From: Streptomyces sp. NA04227
GTDB lineage: Bacteria > Actinomycetota > Actinomycetes > Streptomycetales > Streptomycetaceae
Direction of reading: 5' to 3'
NCBI RefSeq assembly: GCF_013364195.1
Contig: NZ_CP054918.1
Location: 5,817,001-5,881,000, forward strand
DNA: 64,000 nucleotides
Shown here piece by piece: positions 62,591-64,000 of the stretch. The notes under the pieces are model-generated. The model did not search any database. It was not told the origin of the DNA and saw nothing but the letters and a program-made list of their open reading frames with translations. A program made the position numbers and the translations under genes. The number at the start of each line of letters is the position of its first letter. Positions within the stretch are counted from its first letter, which is position 1.

Positions 62591-63687
62591 AACTCTACGT
62601 TCAAGAGGCCCGGCCTCGGATCGCGGATGAACTGGGCATCACGCCGAAGCAGTTGGCGGGCATGCACCGCCGCTTCGAGGTGATCCCGGGCGCTCAGGCC
62701 CAGGTCGACTGGGGCGACGAGGGCAAGATCCTCGCCCACATGGGATCGCCGAAGGTCTACTCGTTCCATATGACGTTGTCGTACTCCCGCGATCCGTTCT
62801 GTTGCTTCACCACCAGTCAGGACCTGCAGACGTTCTTCGACTGCCATCGCAGGGCATTCGCCCACTTCGGCGGGGTCCCGATGACGATCGTCTACGACCG
62901 CACCAAGACCGTCGTGCGCCGTCATGTCGCCCCGGGCGAGGCGGTCCCGCTGCACCCGGAAGCGGTCGGCTTCGCCGGGCACTACGACTTCGACATCGAC
63001 GTTCTGGCTGCCTACCGGCCGCAGGGCAAAGGCCGGGTCGAACGGCAGGTCCTCATCGTCCGTGATCACGTGCTGTCCGGCCGGGCGTTCTCCTCGATCG
63101 AGGAGATGGACGCCGCCTTCGTGGCCTGGGTGCCGCAGCGCCGGGCTCAGGCCCACCGGACGCACCAGCAGATCATCGGCGAGCGAGCTGCCCGCGATCA
63201 TGCAGCTCTGCGACCGCTGCCGCCGGCGCCGTATCTCGTGACGGAACGGCATCTGAGGCCGGTCGGGAAGGACTGTCTGGTGGCCTTCGCCGGCAATCTC
63301 TACTCGGTCCCGGCCCGCAAGGTCCGTCCTCGTCAACTGGTGGAGATCAGGGCCACGAAATCGCAGATCATGCTGCACTCCACCGACGCATCCGGCGAGA
63401 CGCTGCTGGCCATGCACGCGCGGGCAGTTGGCCGCGGAGCCCGTGTGGTTGAGGAGACGCACTGGGACGGACTCCCCACTGGCAAGAACCGCCGCACCAC
63501 CACCGGCGACACTGCACCCCGACCCCGGCCGCAGCCCCGCGGCGAGGAGATGGGGCCGTTGCAGGCTCTGCTCAACCGGGCTGCCGCCACTCGGATCGAG
63601 GTCGGCCGTCGGCCCCTGTCGGTCTATGACGAACTGACCGGGACTCGCCCCTTCACCACCAACCCCACGAAGAAGGAGTCCTCTTGA
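62591..63687 (+). CDS. istA: IS21 transposase IstA, 3' exon
   Basis: The remaining 365 codons of IstA, beginning with codons K-LYVQEARPR after splicing. The DDE residues are expected in AQVDWGDEG, TIVYDRTKTVV and GKGRVERQV. The tail PLSVYDELTGTRPF is typical. Together with the 5' exon the spliced frame has 468 codons (307 + 1097 bases = 1404). The stop overlaps the istB start (TTGA). Without splicing only a truncated IstA would be made. Confidence 0.9.
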
Positions 63688-64000
63688 GCGAGCTGACCGG
63701 CAACCGCATCCGCACCACGGCCGGCAAGCTCGGCCTGCCCCACCTGGCGGAAACGATCAACGAGTGCATTCGCCGCGCCGACGAGGGAAAGCTCGGTTAC
63801 CTGGACTTCCTCGACCTGGTCCTCTCGGAGGAACTGGCCGTTCGCGATGACCGCCGCTTCCGCAACGGCCTGCGGCTGTCCAAGCTGCCGCACCACAAGA
63901 CGCTCGATGAGTACGACTTTTCGTTCCAGCCAGAGCTCGACCCGCGCAAGGTCAAAGACCTCGCGACGCTGTCCTTCGTCGAGGCCAAGGCCAACGCGGC
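63684..64000 (+). CDS. istB: IS21 ATP-binding transposition helper IstB (partial)
   Basis: The first 105 residues of IstB, running off the window edge. The TTG start overlaps the istA stop and AAGGAG lies upstream, which decides it. MSELTGNRIRTTAGKLGLPH and DFLDLVLSEELAVRDDRRFR are typical of the IstB N-terminal helical domain; the AAA+ Walker motifs lie beyond the window. Confidence 0.92.
   Translation, partial: MSELTGNRIRTTAGKLGLPHLAETINECIRRADEGKLGYLDFLDLVLSEELAVRDDRRFRNGLRLSKLPHHKTLDEYDFSFQPELDPRKVKDLATLSFVEAKANA

Larger units (their letters stand above)
59665..64000 (+). mobile_element. IS21-family insertion sequence carrying a group II intron (right end outside window)
   Basis: The element contains istA (split) and istB in the overlapping arrangement of IS21. 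The left end is approximate: repeats TGCTGAGTCGGGCTGCTGG and TGCTGCGTAGTCAGT at 59672-59713 look like the multiple end-binding repeats of IS21 elements. It lies directly upstream of the HD-GYP gene. The right terminus is beyond 64000. Confidence 0.85.

Overview
The window is very GC-rich actinobacterial DNA with the codon pattern, GTG/TTG starts and regulators (WhiB-like, SigF/SigH-type sigma, DasR, nickel SOD) of a Streptomyces chromosome. From memory of Streptomyces coelicolor A3(2), the gene order follows the core block around SCO5217-SCO5262 in the opposite numbering direction: NADP-malic enzyme, sodX/sodN, sigH, wblE, nagB, dasR, nrdAB, cyp170A1/epi-isozizaene synthase, then two HD-type phosphodiesterase genes. 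I could not run an alignment, so this synteny is recollection. Genes inserted into or missing from that backbone are the most informative part.

Layout. 1-4320 (minus): a four-gene conflict-type cassette with a trypsin-co-occurring protein, a trypsin/VMAP-C protein, a MoxR-type AAA+ ATPase, and a SAV_2336-like protein cut by the window edge. 4577-10525: a small conserved protein, a secreted SGNH hydrolase, a PucR-type regulator, a DUF4097-PadR pair, and a MarR regulator behind a MerR/SoxR-type promoter. 10673-16294: a quinone-oxidoreductase-like enzyme, malic enzyme and an amino-acid ABC importer operon. 16406-22196: a methyltransferase, a CGNR regulator, the nickel superoxide dismutase sodN with its protease sodX, a membrane protein, an IMPase-like protein with a changed metal ligand, and an EF-hand protein. 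22379-27065: a choline-to-glycine-betaine operon. 27265-29070: small proteins and an acetyltransferase. 29576-32377: a family 2B encapsulin shell gene plus a polyprenyl synthetase with a disordered N-terminus, its likely cargo. 32769-35637: a PLP enzyme, a Na+/H+ antiporter and a UBP zinc finger. 36118-41679: anti-sigma/sigma SigH pair, lipid kinase, wblE and a PAS/GAF histidine kinase. 42485-46126: the aminosugar locus nagB, GH3 glucosaminidase and dasR with three dre operators, but without the dasABC transporter genes expected next to dasR. 46268-48174: DUF3311 plus a monocarboxylate/sodium symporter. 48240-52024: NrdR box and cobalamin riboswitch in front of class Ia nrdAB. 52107-54583: the albaflavenone genes. 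54924-59625: peptide deformylase, a tetratricopeptide-like protein and two membrane HD-domain proteins, one with an intact HD-GYP motif set and one degenerate.

The right end (about 59665 to the edge) is an IS21-family insertion sequence whose istA is split by a complete group II intron (60045-62590) with its own RT/maturase/HNH gene. Removing exactly that intron restores a 467-codon istA, so the transposase is probably still functional after splicing.

Strongest items for follow-up: the VMAP/MoxR/trypsin cassette, the encapsulin-polyprenyl synthetase pair, the dasABC gap with retained dre sites plus an orphan dre site, the probable s-SodF small RNA in the sodN 3' UTR, the MerR-type promoter of the MarR gene, and the precise intron-in-IS arrangement.
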